Assembly: GCA_015055625.1 (NCBI GenBank)
Contig: SVHU01000003.1
Span: 1 to 64,000, forward strand
Direction of reading: 5' to 3'
DNA length: 64,000 bases
Source: Clostridiales bacterium
GTDB taxonomy: Bacteria; Bacillota; Clostridia; Christensenellales; Pumilibacteraceae
Shown: positions 37,064 to 45,462 of the stretch, piece after piece
Numbering within the stretch: the first letter of the stretch is position 1
Layout of the letters: each line of letters starts with the position of its first letter
Made by a program: the position numbers and the translations under genes
Notes under the pieces: generated by a model
What the model saw: the letters and a program-made list of their open reading frames with translations, nothing else
Databases searched by the model: none
What the model was told of the DNA's origin: nothing

Positions 37064-37461
37064 TCAATAATCAAACTCCGTATCCAGATATTCTTGTGCA
37101 GAGCCAAACCAAGTTTCAGCATCGTTAACTTCGACGTAAAGATCTGGATGCAATTGCATTAAAACCTTAATTAGCCTTTTAGCGTAATTGAGCGATGTAC
37201 CTGCAACAAATTAGAAATTGGGTTTTCGATTGGAACGTTTTTAATCAACAACTGTTTTTGTTCTTCTATATAATTTTCATCAAAACCAAGTAGTGAACTT
37301 TCTAAATCTTCGTTATCTATGTCTAAACACCAAAAATGCTTATTGTTTGAATGGAAATAATTCTTTGAATTAGTTACGGCACTTTCCACTTTTCCGATTA
37401 TAACTTTTACACATTCATCATAGTTTATAGGTTTTTTTGTATATAAAATTATATCTCTCAT
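37064..37461 (-). pseudogene. Frameshifted paralogue of the small protein at 37508-37885
   Basis: The first 96 codons (MRDIILYTKKPINYDECVKV … QVHRSITLKG) end at a stop. One base shift at the CTAAAAGG near 37172 continues the match to the paralogue: RLIKVLMQLHPDLYVEV … SAQEYLDTEFDY. The C-terminal 14 codons are almost identical to the paralogue. AAAGGAG precedes the ATG. Function unknown; small acidic paired proteins of this kind are often immunity proteins. Confidence 0.7.
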
Positions 37462-37507
37462 TATTCATACTCCTTTATGGTGGAGTGTGTGAAACGCTAA
37501 AACAACG

Positions 37508-37885
37508 TTAATAATCAAACTCCGTATCCAGATATTCTTGTGCAGAAGCGGTAAAATCTCCATCATCATCAATATATAATTCAGGGTAAAGTTTCATAAG
37601 TACTTTTATAACTCTTTTTAAGTCTATAGAACGATGTGTTTCAAAATGGGTTACATATGGGTCTTTAATAGGTATTAGATTTTTAAATTCTTCTTTTTCT
37701 TCTTGTGATTCTAAGAAAAAATCATCAATACTTTCATTATCAAACCAAATAAATGATCTTGATTTATCATTTATCCATATATTATCCGTGCCATTCATTT
37801 CTACGTGCTTAATCTCTTTATTTAACGCTTCAAAACAATCTTGAGCAGTTAATTTTTTGCTTGTAAAAAAATAAAAATCTCTCAT
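37508..37885 (-). CDS. Small acidic protein of unknown function (possible immunity protein)
   Basis: 125 residues, acidic, no signal or membrane segment: MRDFYFFTSKKLTAQDCFEA …, FETHRSIDLKRVIKVLMKLY, ending SAQEYLDTEFDY. AAAGGGG precedes the ATG. A frameshifted paralogue follows it. It lies downstream of a metallopeptidase-like gene in the same orientation. I do not recognise a family; immunity is only inferred from paralogue clustering. Confidence 0.65.
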   Translation of the reverse strand: MRDFYFFTSKKLTAQDCFEALNKEIKHVEMNGTDNIWINDKSRSFIWFDNESIDDFFLESQEEKEEFKNLIPIKDPYVTHFETHRSIDLKRVIKVLMKLYPELYIDDDGDFTASAQEYLDTEFDY

Positions 37886-37974
37886 TATTCATTCCCCTTT
37901 ATGGTGGTTATTACCATTTTGTCGTTTTGTCGCATTTTCACGCATACGTATGCTAGTTTTTGCTACATCTCATT

Positions 37975-39102
37975 TTATAAGTTTACAAGAGTACTGTATG
38001 CAATATCAGTCTTTGGCGTTTGCATAAACACATTAACCAGATTAGAAATATTATCATTATCATAATAATCTTGTATCACATTATGGAAAGGACGTGGCAT
38101 ATTTTTTACAAAATAGAACGCGTAAGAATAACTCAGACCGCTTCCAAACATTTCTCTCCACCAATAGTAACGCCCCTCGGCAACGTTCAAATCAAACATG
38201 TCACCTTTATCGACAGAGAACAGCACGCTAAAAAAGTCTGCTATTGCTTCGCTAACACACGAGCCTTTATTAGATTTTTTTCCGCGTTTTCTTCCACAAT
38301 ACTCAAACTCCAGATAGTGCGCGTACTCGTGAGCAAGAGTGTTTAGAACACAAGCCAAATACTCATCATAGCAGCTACTTTCAAACTGATTGAAATATAT
38401 CTCTATATGAGGTTCTTTTCCAGCAAAAAACATTCCTGCAATTCGTTGCTTATAATATAATGCATTTTTCAAATCGTCTACGCTTATTGCGCCCTTTTCT
38501 TTTGTTATCTCATTTATCTTTTTAGTGGCAAACTCATAATTGTTTTTATGAGTTTGTACAGGGCACTCCTTTTTGAGTATAACTGGAATATATTTAAAAA
38601 ATTCTTCTGAGCAATATCTAAACTCTTTGTATAATATTCTACCCGCAAACTGTTTAATACGTCCATAAAGCTCTCTTAAATATGAACATAACCCGGGAAC
38701 TTTTTCTTCGTCGCTAACGTTTTCCGCATAGTAAACAAAAGACACGTCGCGATCATATCCCTGTATTGGTGGACAAATAGGCTCCGCTTCACTTTTTTCA
38801 CACTCGTCGTCAATAACAGTTACTTTAGGCTTGCTTGTAATTTTAGGTTTGCTTGCCACCCCTGCACCGCATATCGTAATATCTACTTTTGCAATCTGAT
38901 CCGTATCCTTCCTGTGATATATATACGAATGTATATTATTTATTAATGGAGAAGTACGATTAAACTTATCAGCCTTCCATATATTAGTTTTCTCGCTACC
39001 GTCCTTATAAATCAACACCCTTTTCGCGCGTTTAGTTTTAAGTAATTCTTCTACAAACTCATCTTCGTCGCCAGGATGTAGCGTTATTACGTAATCTGCC
39101 AT
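37975..39102 (-). CDS. Putative zinc metallopeptidase (HExxH)
   Basis: 375 residues, no signal peptide. The zinc motif HEYAH is at 258-262 in a helical context (CVLNTLAHEYAHYLEFEY), and a downstream Glu in SEAIADFF (about 284-291) is a good third ligand, giving a gluzincin-like arrangement. The N-terminal 170 residues are not recognised and include a Lys/Thr/Pro linker (ASKPKITSKPKVTVI). With the small proteins downstream it may be a toxin/partner locus, or a housekeeping peptidase of phage origin. Upstream gap to the next gene is 45 bases, so probably the same operon. Confidence 0.65.
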   Translation of the reverse strand: MADYVITLHPGDEDEFVEELLKTKRAKRVLIYKDGSEKTNIWKADKFNRTSPLINNIHSYIYHRKDTDQIAKVDITICGAGVASKPKITSKPKVTVIDDECEKSEAEPICPPIQGYDRDVSFVYYAENVSDEEKVPGLCSYLRELYGRIKQFAGRILYKEFRYCSEEFFKYIPVILKKECPVQTHKNNYEFATKKINEITKEKGAISVDDLKNALYYKQRIAGMFFAGKEPHIEIYFNQFESSCYDEYLACVLNTLAHEYAHYLEFEYCGRKRGKKSNKGSCVSEAIADFFSVLFSVDKGDMFDLNVAEGRYYWWREMFGSGLSYSYAFYFVKNMPRPFHNVIQDYYDNDNISNLVNVFMQTPKTDIAYSTLVNL

Positions 39103-39147
39103 TTTTCTCTCCTTTATTAGATTAGTTTTTCTGTTAGCGAACTATAA

Positions 39148-39540
39148 TTAGCCATGGATCTCATTATCAAATTCTTCGTGCTCTTCGAAATCCTTAATAA
39201 GATACTTCAATTTTGCGGTCTTGTTTCCTTGCCCGAAAGACGTAAGGGCATCCATCATTACTTCATAAGCGTATTTGTGCTTATAAAATACTCCGTTTAC
39301 AAATTCTGCCATTCTCTTTCTGAATTCTTTATAATTTATCTTCTTTTCAACTTCGTACTGAACGTAATTGTCTTTCAAAACATTGAAAATGCTTTGCCAT
39401 TCTTTTTTTGTAACAATGTTCAACCCGTCATAATAATCCATGCCAAGATTATAAATAAAATAAATGAATTCGCGGTATGTAAAAACCGAAATAACTTCTC
39501 CAAGATTCCCATAAATCCTGTCTAACTTCGATTTCCCCAT
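39148..39540 (-). CDS. Small protein of unknown function
   Basis: 130 residues from the ATG at 39540, chosen because AGGAAG lies upstream (a start 18 codons earlier has no ribosome binding site). Charged and helical (EFRKRMAEFVNGVFYKHKYAYEVMMDALTSF). No recognised domain. First gene of the presumed operon with the metallopeptidase-like gene. Confidence 0.6.
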   Translation of the reverse strand: MGKSKLDRIYGNLGEVISVFTYREFIYFIYNLGMDYYDGLNIVTKKEWQSIFNVLKDNYVQYEVEKKINYKEFRKRMAEFVNGVFYKHKYAYEVMMDALTSFGQGNKTAKLKYLIKDFEEHEEFDNEIHG

Positions 39541-39612
39541 ACATCTTCCTAATATTACACAATATTTTTCTTTTCTAATTATATAACCATTCACTAATGT
39601 TTGTCAAGCAAC

Positions 39613-39869
39613 GTGACGTTGCATCCAATATGAGTACTTTAGCAAAGCTAGTAATTAACTACTGTTAGTTTTTCATATCGGAAGTGCGCCTCCGCACCGA
39701 TTCACGAATCGCCCCCATATTGACACGCCTGTCAAACATCGTGACGTTGCATCCAATATGAGTACTTTAGCAAAGCTAGTAATTAACTACTGTTAGTTTT
39801 TCATATCGGGAGTGCGCCTCCGCACCGATTCACGAATCGCCCCCCATATTGACACGCCTGTCAAACATC
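39613..39869. repeat. Tandem duplication, two 128/129-bp units
   Basis: GTGACGTTGCATCCAATATG begins each unit (39613 and 39741), and a third partial start is at 39870. The units differ by one substitution (GGAAGTGC/GGGAGTGC) and one extra C. Each holds a TAGC/GCTA hairpin, an AACTA/TAGTT hairpin, and a GGTGCG-type hairpin followed by GATTCACGAATC. No gene is seen in 39541-40225 outside these repeats and the structured copy. Confidence 0.85.
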
Positions 39870-39924
39870 GTGACGTTTCCCTTTTGTGCTACGCACAGCG
39901 AACGATTTAAGGTATATTATACGA

Positions 39925-40060
39925 GGGATAGCGGTGCTCTGCGCACCTTTTGTGCTACGCACAGCGAACGATTTTTGACTGACATCAAAATATCGTTCGG
40001 TATCCCGAATTCTCACTGCAAATAAAAACAGCACCTAATTTTAGGTGCTGTTTTTATTTG
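39925..40060 (+). ncRNA. Structured repeat, copy B
   Basis: Outer stem GGGATA(GCG) 39925-39933 / (CGG)TATCCC 39998-40006. Inside: GGTGC-GCACC (39933-39947), TGTGC-TAC-GCACA (39951-39963), CGAACGAT…ATCGTTCG with inner TTTTGA/TCAAAA (39965-39999). Then GAATTCTCACTGC and a terminator hairpin (ACAGCACCTA/TAGGTGCTGT, 40027-40052) followed by TTTTATTTGGCGGAG. A -10-like TATATT lies about 12 bases upstream of the stem. Downstream flank matches 47930-48025. Confidence 0.55.
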
Positions 40061-40225
40061 GCGGAGCGTGTGAAACGTAAAACTACTTGGGTAGAATAAT
40101 GCAAATTAACCCACCCAAAAGATTAAAATTTATAGGTTTACGCAACCCTCCCGATATGGTTTTTATCTTCGCTACTTTTAGGTTGACTAATTATTAATAG
40201 ATATTGATATAGTAAACATATATTA

Positions 40226-40365
40226 CTAATTGTTATTTATTAATTCACAAGCTTGCTTTATTGATTCTTTTTCATCATTTAACTCATTAAAATACCAAAC
40301 TTGCGGATGCCATGGTTTTGCCTCGCCGATATTTGCATTCTCTATTGAACAAACCCTAGGTCATA
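40226..40365 (-). pseudogene. Short coding remnant on the minus strand
   Basis: A 45-codon frame (…SIENANIGEAKPWHPQVWYF then NELNDEKESIKQACELINNN, stop) without a start codon. Coding-like composition and the aromatic 'PWHPQVWYF' core indicate a lost gene. Family unknown. Confidence 0.35.
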
Positions 40366-40462
40366 GGTCAGTCACTCTCCTTATTTGCTTTTTCCAGTAT
40401 ACCACACTTTACCTGACCTTGTAAAGCGTATTAACAAAATTTCTATAGCTTCAAGGCATAAC

Positions 40463-40590
40463 AAAAAAGGACACCTTATTGATGTCCTTTCCTCGATAGT
40501 CTGACCATCGGCGCGCAAGTCCGCTAACGCCTATTAGCCGTCCTACCCGCGATTTACCGCCAAGGGTATCCGTCTACCTAACGGTTTTTA
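40463..40590 (-). ncRNA. Structured 3' region ending in a terminator
   Basis: Directly after the glycosidase stop (minus strand): stems CCGT/ACGG, TACCC/GGGTA (40544-40568), GCTAA/TTAGC (40523-40538), a 7-bp CGATGGT/ACTATCG stem (40494-40510), then a terminator AAAGGACA / TGTCCTTTTTT (40463-40490). It is GC-richer than its surroundings. It may be the operon's 3' UTR, a 3'-UTR-derived small RNA, or a separate RNA; I do not recognise a known family. Confidence 0.45.
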
Positions 40591-40599
40591 TATTTACCG

Positions 40600-42483
40600 T
40601 TACTTTACACCGTCAACCTTGAAAAATTTGGTTTGATTTTTTCGTAAAGACAAGAGAACTTGTCTCGCGTGGGATTCGTGCTTTTCCCCGTCAAAAACGC
40701 CTGTTAGCACGCCGTCGCCCTTTAATGACAACGCATAACAGTCGTCTTCCGCCGCTGTAATTGATAAAAAGCCGTTTCGCACAAAAATCAGCGCCTTTTT
40801 ATCCACGTACCTATGCACGCCCGCCTTTTGGAAAAGAGAAATAAGACTGTCAAAGGACAAGCTGTCGGCAGTAACGATTACGTTTTCGCCCGGATCGCCG
40901 TAATTTTTACCCGTTAAAGCTACGGTTTTCCCTTGACGAGCAAGCTGCCCTAAAAGCAAAGCGTCCGGCTCGTAAGGAGCAATAAAAATAACGCACTTAT
41001 ATCTTTGCAGCTGCTCCGCGTTTACACAGCCGTTAAGCAGTAGGTCGTAGGGCACGCCTGTACTGCCTAACTCCACCAGCTGGCAGTAATGAGTTTTTGA
41101 GAAATGGTCGTTACTTAAAAGAAAGGACGCCTTTTCGTCAAGAATAACCGCTACCTCGCTAACCGAAACGAAGGGCATATCCCATTGCGTTTGGTAAAGA
41201 GCTTTCATTTTTTCAAGAAGGCTCATCATTTTTTCGCTTTTATACCAGCCGCCCCACATATCAAACCACCAAAGGGCTTGACCGTAGCAAAAAACTCTTG
41301 CAAAGCATCTGGTAATATTCCAACAGCTTTCTTCTTCGGTTTTTGGACCAAACCAAACAGGCAGGCGCATACGCGGCTCGTCCTTGTCGAACAGCTCCGG
41401 ATTGGTCTCGTACAGGGGCAGGGTGAGATTAGTTCTTACGTCCGCCTCCATAAACCACAGCTTTTTGTACTGCCTAACCGTCTCCATAGCGCTGTGAGCA
41501 AACCAGTCCTCCGCCGTTTGCCGTTGATTTACGTAAGCAAAGGGTGAAGCAAAATAGTCAATGCAGTCGCTGTCAAGCACCTTTTTCATAGAATTATGTC
41601 CGCCAACGGGAATTTGCGCCAGATAGCCGTAAAAAGTTCCCACGAAAATATCGCCGTCGTATATAGACTTAATATATTCGCCCAGCTCGATAATGGCGTT
41701 AGCGTAAGAGTCGCTTAGGCACTGATAAAAATCCACCACCTCGGCAAACGCCTCGGAATCGGCAACGAAATCCCCCTGATAACGGATAGCTCTTTTTTCA
41801 AGCGACGGCACGGCTATTTGCAAAAACGACGAATAATTGCTATTCCAAGCACCGTTTAGCAGCGATATTTCGCCGTATTTATTTTCGCACCAAGCCTGAA
41901 AGCCCTTTTGGGCAGGCACGGAAAAATCAGGAGCGTTTTGGGAAAACCATACAGGGCAAAACCACTCCTCGGTAGCCATTGCTGCGGGCTGAAAAGCAAT
42001 TACGTGCGCCTTGTATTTCGTGCTATCTATATACTCCTTTATTTTCAAAAGGAAAAACTTTGCGTCGTCCAGCCATTTTTGAGAAAAGGAAGACTGCATA
42101 AAGGTTGTGCCGTCCCCCACAGTCATCATTTGATCGGGGTTTTCCCGTCTCCACCAAGCAGGCATATTTAAGTTGATTCTCAGCATTAAGTAGCCCTTGG
42201 GGTTGTCTCCCAAAGTCGCGCTAAGCACTCTTTCCAGCGAAGAAAAGTCAAAGCGGTCTCTCTCCAACCAAATTCCCCCTTCAAAGCTATTCGGATTGCC
42301 CTCGTACTCGTTGACAGAATAATCGCTTGCGTATATACAGCCGCTGAAAAGCTCGTAGCCTCTCTCCTCAAAGCCCCTGTAATCGGCGTTTTTAGGCACG
42401 TAAGAGGTATAGGCAAAGGGCGCGACGATAGAACCGTCCACCTCCATAAATAGATTTCCGTTCCTTTCTACAATCCTTTTCAT
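40600..42483 (-). CDS. GH42-like beta-galactosidase-type glycosidase
   Basis: 627 residues, no signal peptide. A clan-A TIM barrel: FAYTSY, MLRINLNMPAWW, then AFQPAAMATEEWF with Glu172/173 as likely acid/base. 'QAWCENKYGEISLLNGAWNS' (about 196-215) is the hallmark GH42 helix. The likely nucleophile is Glu346 in LWFMEADVRT. A C-terminal Rossmann-like trimerisation domain follows (VSEVAVILDEKASFLLS, YDLLLNG). Last gene of the operon 47604-40600, 2 bases after the chimeric gene. Substrate is probably a beta-galactoside or related glycoside. Confidence 0.78.
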   Translation of the reverse strand: MKRIVERNGNLFMEVDGSIVAPFAYTSYVPKNADYRGFEERGYELFSGCIYASDYSVNEYEGNPNSFEGGIWLERDRFDFSSLERVLSATLGDNPKGYLMLRINLNMPAWWRRENPDQMMTVGDGTTFMQSSFSQKWLDDAKFFLLKIKEYIDSTKYKAHVIAFQPAAMATEEWFCPVWFSQNAPDFSVPAQKGFQAWCENKYGEISLLNGAWNSNYSSFLQIAVPSLEKRAIRYQGDFVADSEAFAEVVDFYQCLSDSYANAIIELGEYIKSIYDGDIFVGTFYGYLAQIPVGGHNSMKKVLDSDCIDYFASPFAYVNQRQTAEDWFAHSAMETVRQYKKLWFMEADVRTNLTLPLYETNPELFDKDEPRMRLPVWFGPKTEEESCWNITRCFARVFCYGQALWWFDMWGGWYKSEKMMSLLEKMKALYQTQWDMPFVSVSEVAVILDEKASFLLSNDHFSKTHYCQLVELGSTGVPYDLLLNGCVNAEQLQRYKCVIFIAPYEPDALLLGQLARQGKTVALTGKNYGDPGENVIVTADSLSFDSLISLFQKAGVHRYVDKKALIFVRNGFLSITAAEDDCYALSLKGDGVLTGVFDGEKHESHARQVLLSLRKNQTKFFKVDGVK

Positions 42484-42484
42484 A

Positions 42485-42883
42485 CTAATTCCTTTCCTCC
42501 CACTTTGATATAGCCTTTTTTATATCCCAGTCCGCCTCTTCTAAAAGCCTTTCAGCTTCCTCCTCGCCACAGCCAGCCACGTCGTTAACGATTCGTATCA
42601 TGCGCCCCTTCAGCTTAACGTTTTTTGCCTTCAGGTTGATCATCAAATTTTCATACACGTAGCCCATTTTAATCATAACGCCGGTGGAAAGCGGCAAAAA
42701 GGTATCGGGGTTGATGCAGGTGCCGTTGATATAGCATTTAAAAAAGCCAAGCCCCAATACGTTCAATTCAGCACGGCATACGTGAGGAAGGTCAAAATAC
42801 CCTCGCACCACGGAAAACGTCTCGTTTTTGCGCTCGCGTGCGCCTACCCATTTAGCATTTTCAAAAAACAGCTCTTGTTTCAT
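42485..42883 (-). CDS. Chimeric remnant: GH78-type N-domain fused to MurQ C-terminus
   Basis: 132 residues from the ATG at 42883 (GGGAGT upstream; 4 bases after the previous stop). Residues 1-65 look like the alpha-L-rhamnosidase N-terminal domain (AKWVGARERKN, RAELNVLGLGFFKCYINGTC, INPDTFLPL). Residues 66-132 match the C-terminal end of N-acetylmuramic-acid-6-phosphate etherase MurQ (STGVMIKMGYVYENLMINLK then AKNVKLKGRMIRIVND, and the UBA-like tail GCGEEEAERLLEEADWDIKK). Neither part has its active site. It is best explained as a deletion fusing two genes in frame. It remains an intact frame in an operon, so it may still be translated. Confidence 0.75.
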   Translation of the reverse strand: MKQELFFENAKWVGARERKNETFSVVRGYFDLPHVCRAELNVLGLGFFKCYINGTCINPDTFLPLSTGVMIKMGYVYENLMINLKAKNVKLKGRMIRIVNDVAGCGEEEAERLLEEADWDIKKAISKWEERN

Positions 42884-42887
42884 AATA

Positions 42888-45443
42888 TTACTCCCTTCCA
42901 TTTGCATTTTCGAAACGTAATTTCACAGGACCAACAATTCCAATCGGTGGTAAGGATAAAAATTTTGAAAAATCGTCCCTTTCTCTATATGCAAGATTTG
43001 TAATTACTTCGATAACGAATATCGTTTCACCCTTGCTTAAAAGTTCCTTGACTTTGAAGGAATAAGGGTAATTTATGGCATCTGCACATTTCTTGCCGTT
43101 TATCCACATAGTTGCAATTTCACCAACGTTCCCAAGCTCTATTTCGATAGGAATTGTGTCTAAATTGAGACAACATTCATATTTTATTTTTCCCGCATAT
43201 CTTGTCAGTTTCCTTGCAAGATTATAAAGTTTATCAGTCTCGTCGTATAGTTGATACGCCCCATCTTTTTCTACATATATCTTCCATAACGGGGTAATTA
43301 TTTCCTCTCTAAGACAGTCTTCGTTTTCAACTTCCTCGTTATGCTCTTCAAAAATTATTACCGTAACTTCGGACGGTTTTAATTTTAGACTTAATTGGTT
43401 GTTATGGGTTTGACCGTAGCTTAAAGAATTATCCCACGCATTATATTTAATATATTGTCCGCTATGCGTTAGATTACATACAACGTCAATACCGTTAAAT
43501 ATATCTTCATTCAGAAACATGTACATGTCTTTTCCGTTATTTTTCAAGTGATAATATCTTAGATACGGGCATTTTTCTGATAATTTTATATCTCTACAAC
43601 CTATCTTTTCCAGATAATTGGGTAGGTCTTTTGTTTTTTGCACTGTAAAAGCATTGGAGATAATCGCACTCTTGTTTTCCGCAGTTCTTTTGGGAAGACT
43701 TTCGCAGAAAATTACTTCAATTCCGCACTTTGATATATTATTTAGATTATCTATCAATTTTTGGGGTAAAACTTCGCTATACGATACCACTAATACCTTA
43801 TACTTTTCTTCGTTGATTACTAAATTATTATCAACAATATTTGCGTTAATAAGACAATCTGAAGGTATAAAGTCAAAATCGATCTGGTTTTGCAAAAGAA
43901 TTTTTGAGACTTTTTGGAATAAGTCGTACTCCCCTGCACACCATTCGGCTTCGGCGTTGTATAAGACCGCTACGTTGGTATGGTGTACTCCTTCCGACAA
44001 AACGTGACACATTCTTTGCATATATTGTGTAAGGGAACAAAAATGCTCGAATTGAGGATTTCTTCCGCCTATATAAAAATGCGGTGGGCAATCATAATCG
44101 GGATATTTAGCATTAAAAGCATGGGGTACAAAATAATTTATACCGCTTACCAGCATATGGTCAACAAGCTGTTTCATCATTGGAACGCCCTCTGCCCATC
44201 CAAACGCACCGAATATTTCGCAGAACGCTCTATTCTTTTTCTTTGGATCTATATGTGCTGAAGAGGATGCCAGTTTTGCTAATGTATAGGAAAAGAATTC
44301 AGGATCGACACATCTATCAAACACAGAGGCAGTATGATGCATTTCTTTTATTCCGGGAATCATTTGGTTTAGAACTATATCGCAACCAGCCATATCTTGT
44401 CCTGACAATGCTCTAAAAAAATGTCCGGCACCATAGCCTAAACGCATATGTGCATTCATATCCTCAATGACGTGTCCTATATACATAACACCGTGCTCAC
44501 GGCACCAATCACCCAAGAGATCAGAAAAATTCTCTTTATAGATATTGCTGACTAAATCCATATAAGAAAATCTGATATTGAATTTTAAGAGGCTATGTTC
44601 TTCCCATAAAAACGGCAATAACGTCTTAACTTTTTGGGGTGAAATTTCCATTTTGCTTGCTAAAAGTTCTACTATTTCCGCATTCCACGGTATTAGCATT
44701 TCTTTTTTTCCAAGCTTTGAATCGTAGTGTAAAGAATCATTGCCAAAAGACGGCTCATCAGAAAAGAAACCTGCAAAAACATTCCCAAAATATTCCTTAA
44801 AATGCTCGTACTGTGGTTCGTATACCGCTTGTAATTGCAATTTGCAAGAATCGGGGTTTAGTATGTCTATATGCTCTGCAAAACCTTGTGTAGTACGCCT
44901 TGTTTCAATAACAAAATATACTCGCCATACACCTTTGGGGATATCCCAAAAAATCAGTTCGTCGTTTATATTTTGCGTTAGATCTACGCCATCCCCCTCA
45001 ACTTCTTCTCCCTTACCGCTTCTTTGATATGCGGTAACGGAAATTAATTTTTCGTCTTTATCTATACCTTTTATTAAAATTGCATTTTCTGACTTTGGTC
45101 CTACCACGTCAACATAATCAAGTCGTATATGTTTCTTTTTTAACTCGTCTCTATTTTTTAGCATTCCGTTTGCATATCCTGTAGGAAAGCGTTTGTCGTC
45201 AAGAAGCCAAACTCTCATTTTGCGTTTTTTCGCTTCTTCTAATATAAATCCAAAATCTTCCCACCACGATTTACCACAAAAATCCTCGTATACTCTGCTC
45301 TCGACACAAAATTCCATTGCCCCACTCTTGCGAATTGCCTCTATTTCGCTCAAAAGCTCAGCATGAGATTCGCCGTGTTGCCAAAAAAACGGAATAACGT
45401 AATTTGCATATTGATTATTTAGACATTCTTCTAGTCTTTTCAT
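42888..45443 (-). CDS. GH106-like glycoside hydrolase
   Basis: 851 residues from the ATG at 45443 (GAGGGAAAT upstream; the longer frame would overlap the previous gene). A TIM-barrel start (YVIPFFWQHGESHAELLSEI, MRVWLLDDKRFPTGYANG), FAGFFSDEPSF near 230, 'GHVIEDMNAHMRLGYGAGHFFRALSGQDMAGCD' near 345-380, and a C-terminal galactose-binding-like domain (IELGNVGEIATMWINGKKCA, near 790). This layout matches GH106-type alpha-L-rhamnosidases and related unclassified Firmicute glycosidases. No signal peptide. In an operon with DUF6259 and GH42-like genes. Confidence 0.7.
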   Translation of the reverse strand: MKRLEECLNNQYANYVIPFFWQHGESHAELLSEIEAIRKSGAMEFCVESRVYEDFCGKSWWEDFGFILEEAKKRKMRVWLLDDKRFPTGYANGMLKNRDELKKKHIRLDYVDVVGPKSENAILIKGIDKDEKLISVTAYQRSGKGEEVEGDGVDLTQNINDELIFWDIPKGVWRVYFVIETRRTTQGFAEHIDILNPDSCKLQLQAVYEPQYEHFKEYFGNVFAGFFSDEPSFGNDSLHYDSKLGKKEMLIPWNAEIVELLASKMEISPQKVKTLLPFLWEEHSLLKFNIRFSYMDLVSNIYKENFSDLLGDWCREHGVMYIGHVIEDMNAHMRLGYGAGHFFRALSGQDMAGCDIVLNQMIPGIKEMHHTASVFDRCVDPEFFSYTLAKLASSSAHIDPKKKNRAFCEIFGAFGWAEGVPMMKQLVDHMLVSGINYFVPHAFNAKYPDYDCPPHFYIGGRNPQFEHFCSLTQYMQRMCHVLSEGVHHTNVAVLYNAEAEWCAGEYDLFQKVSKILLQNQIDFDFIPSDCLINANIVDNNLVINEEKYKVLVVSYSEVLPQKLIDNLNNISKCGIEVIFCESLPKRTAENKSAIISNAFTVQKTKDLPNYLEKIGCRDIKLSEKCPYLRYYHLKNNGKDMYMFLNEDIFNGIDVVCNLTHSGQYIKYNAWDNSLSYGQTHNNQLSLKLKPSEVTVIIFEEHNEEVENEDCLREEIITPLWKIYVEKDGAYQLYDETDKLYNLARKLTRYAGKIKYECCLNLDTIPIEIELGNVGEIATMWINGKKCADAINYPYSFKVKELLSKGETIFVIEVITNLAYRERDDFSKFLSLPPIGIVGPVKLRFENANGRE

Positions 45444-45462
45444 ATTTCCCTCTATTGTTTTA

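Noticed and set aside
39613-39869. CRISPR-like array
   Set aside because: The units are 128 bp and nearly identical throughout, without spacers or cas genes.
40059-40100. A real tRNA ending CTCCGCCA (minus strand)
   Set aside because: No T-loop GTTCGA, D-arm or acceptor partner can be formed; only the end resembles a tRNA.
40230-40424. 64-codon plus-strand frame
   Set aside because: The minus strand carries a better coding relic; the plus frame has no ribosome binding site.
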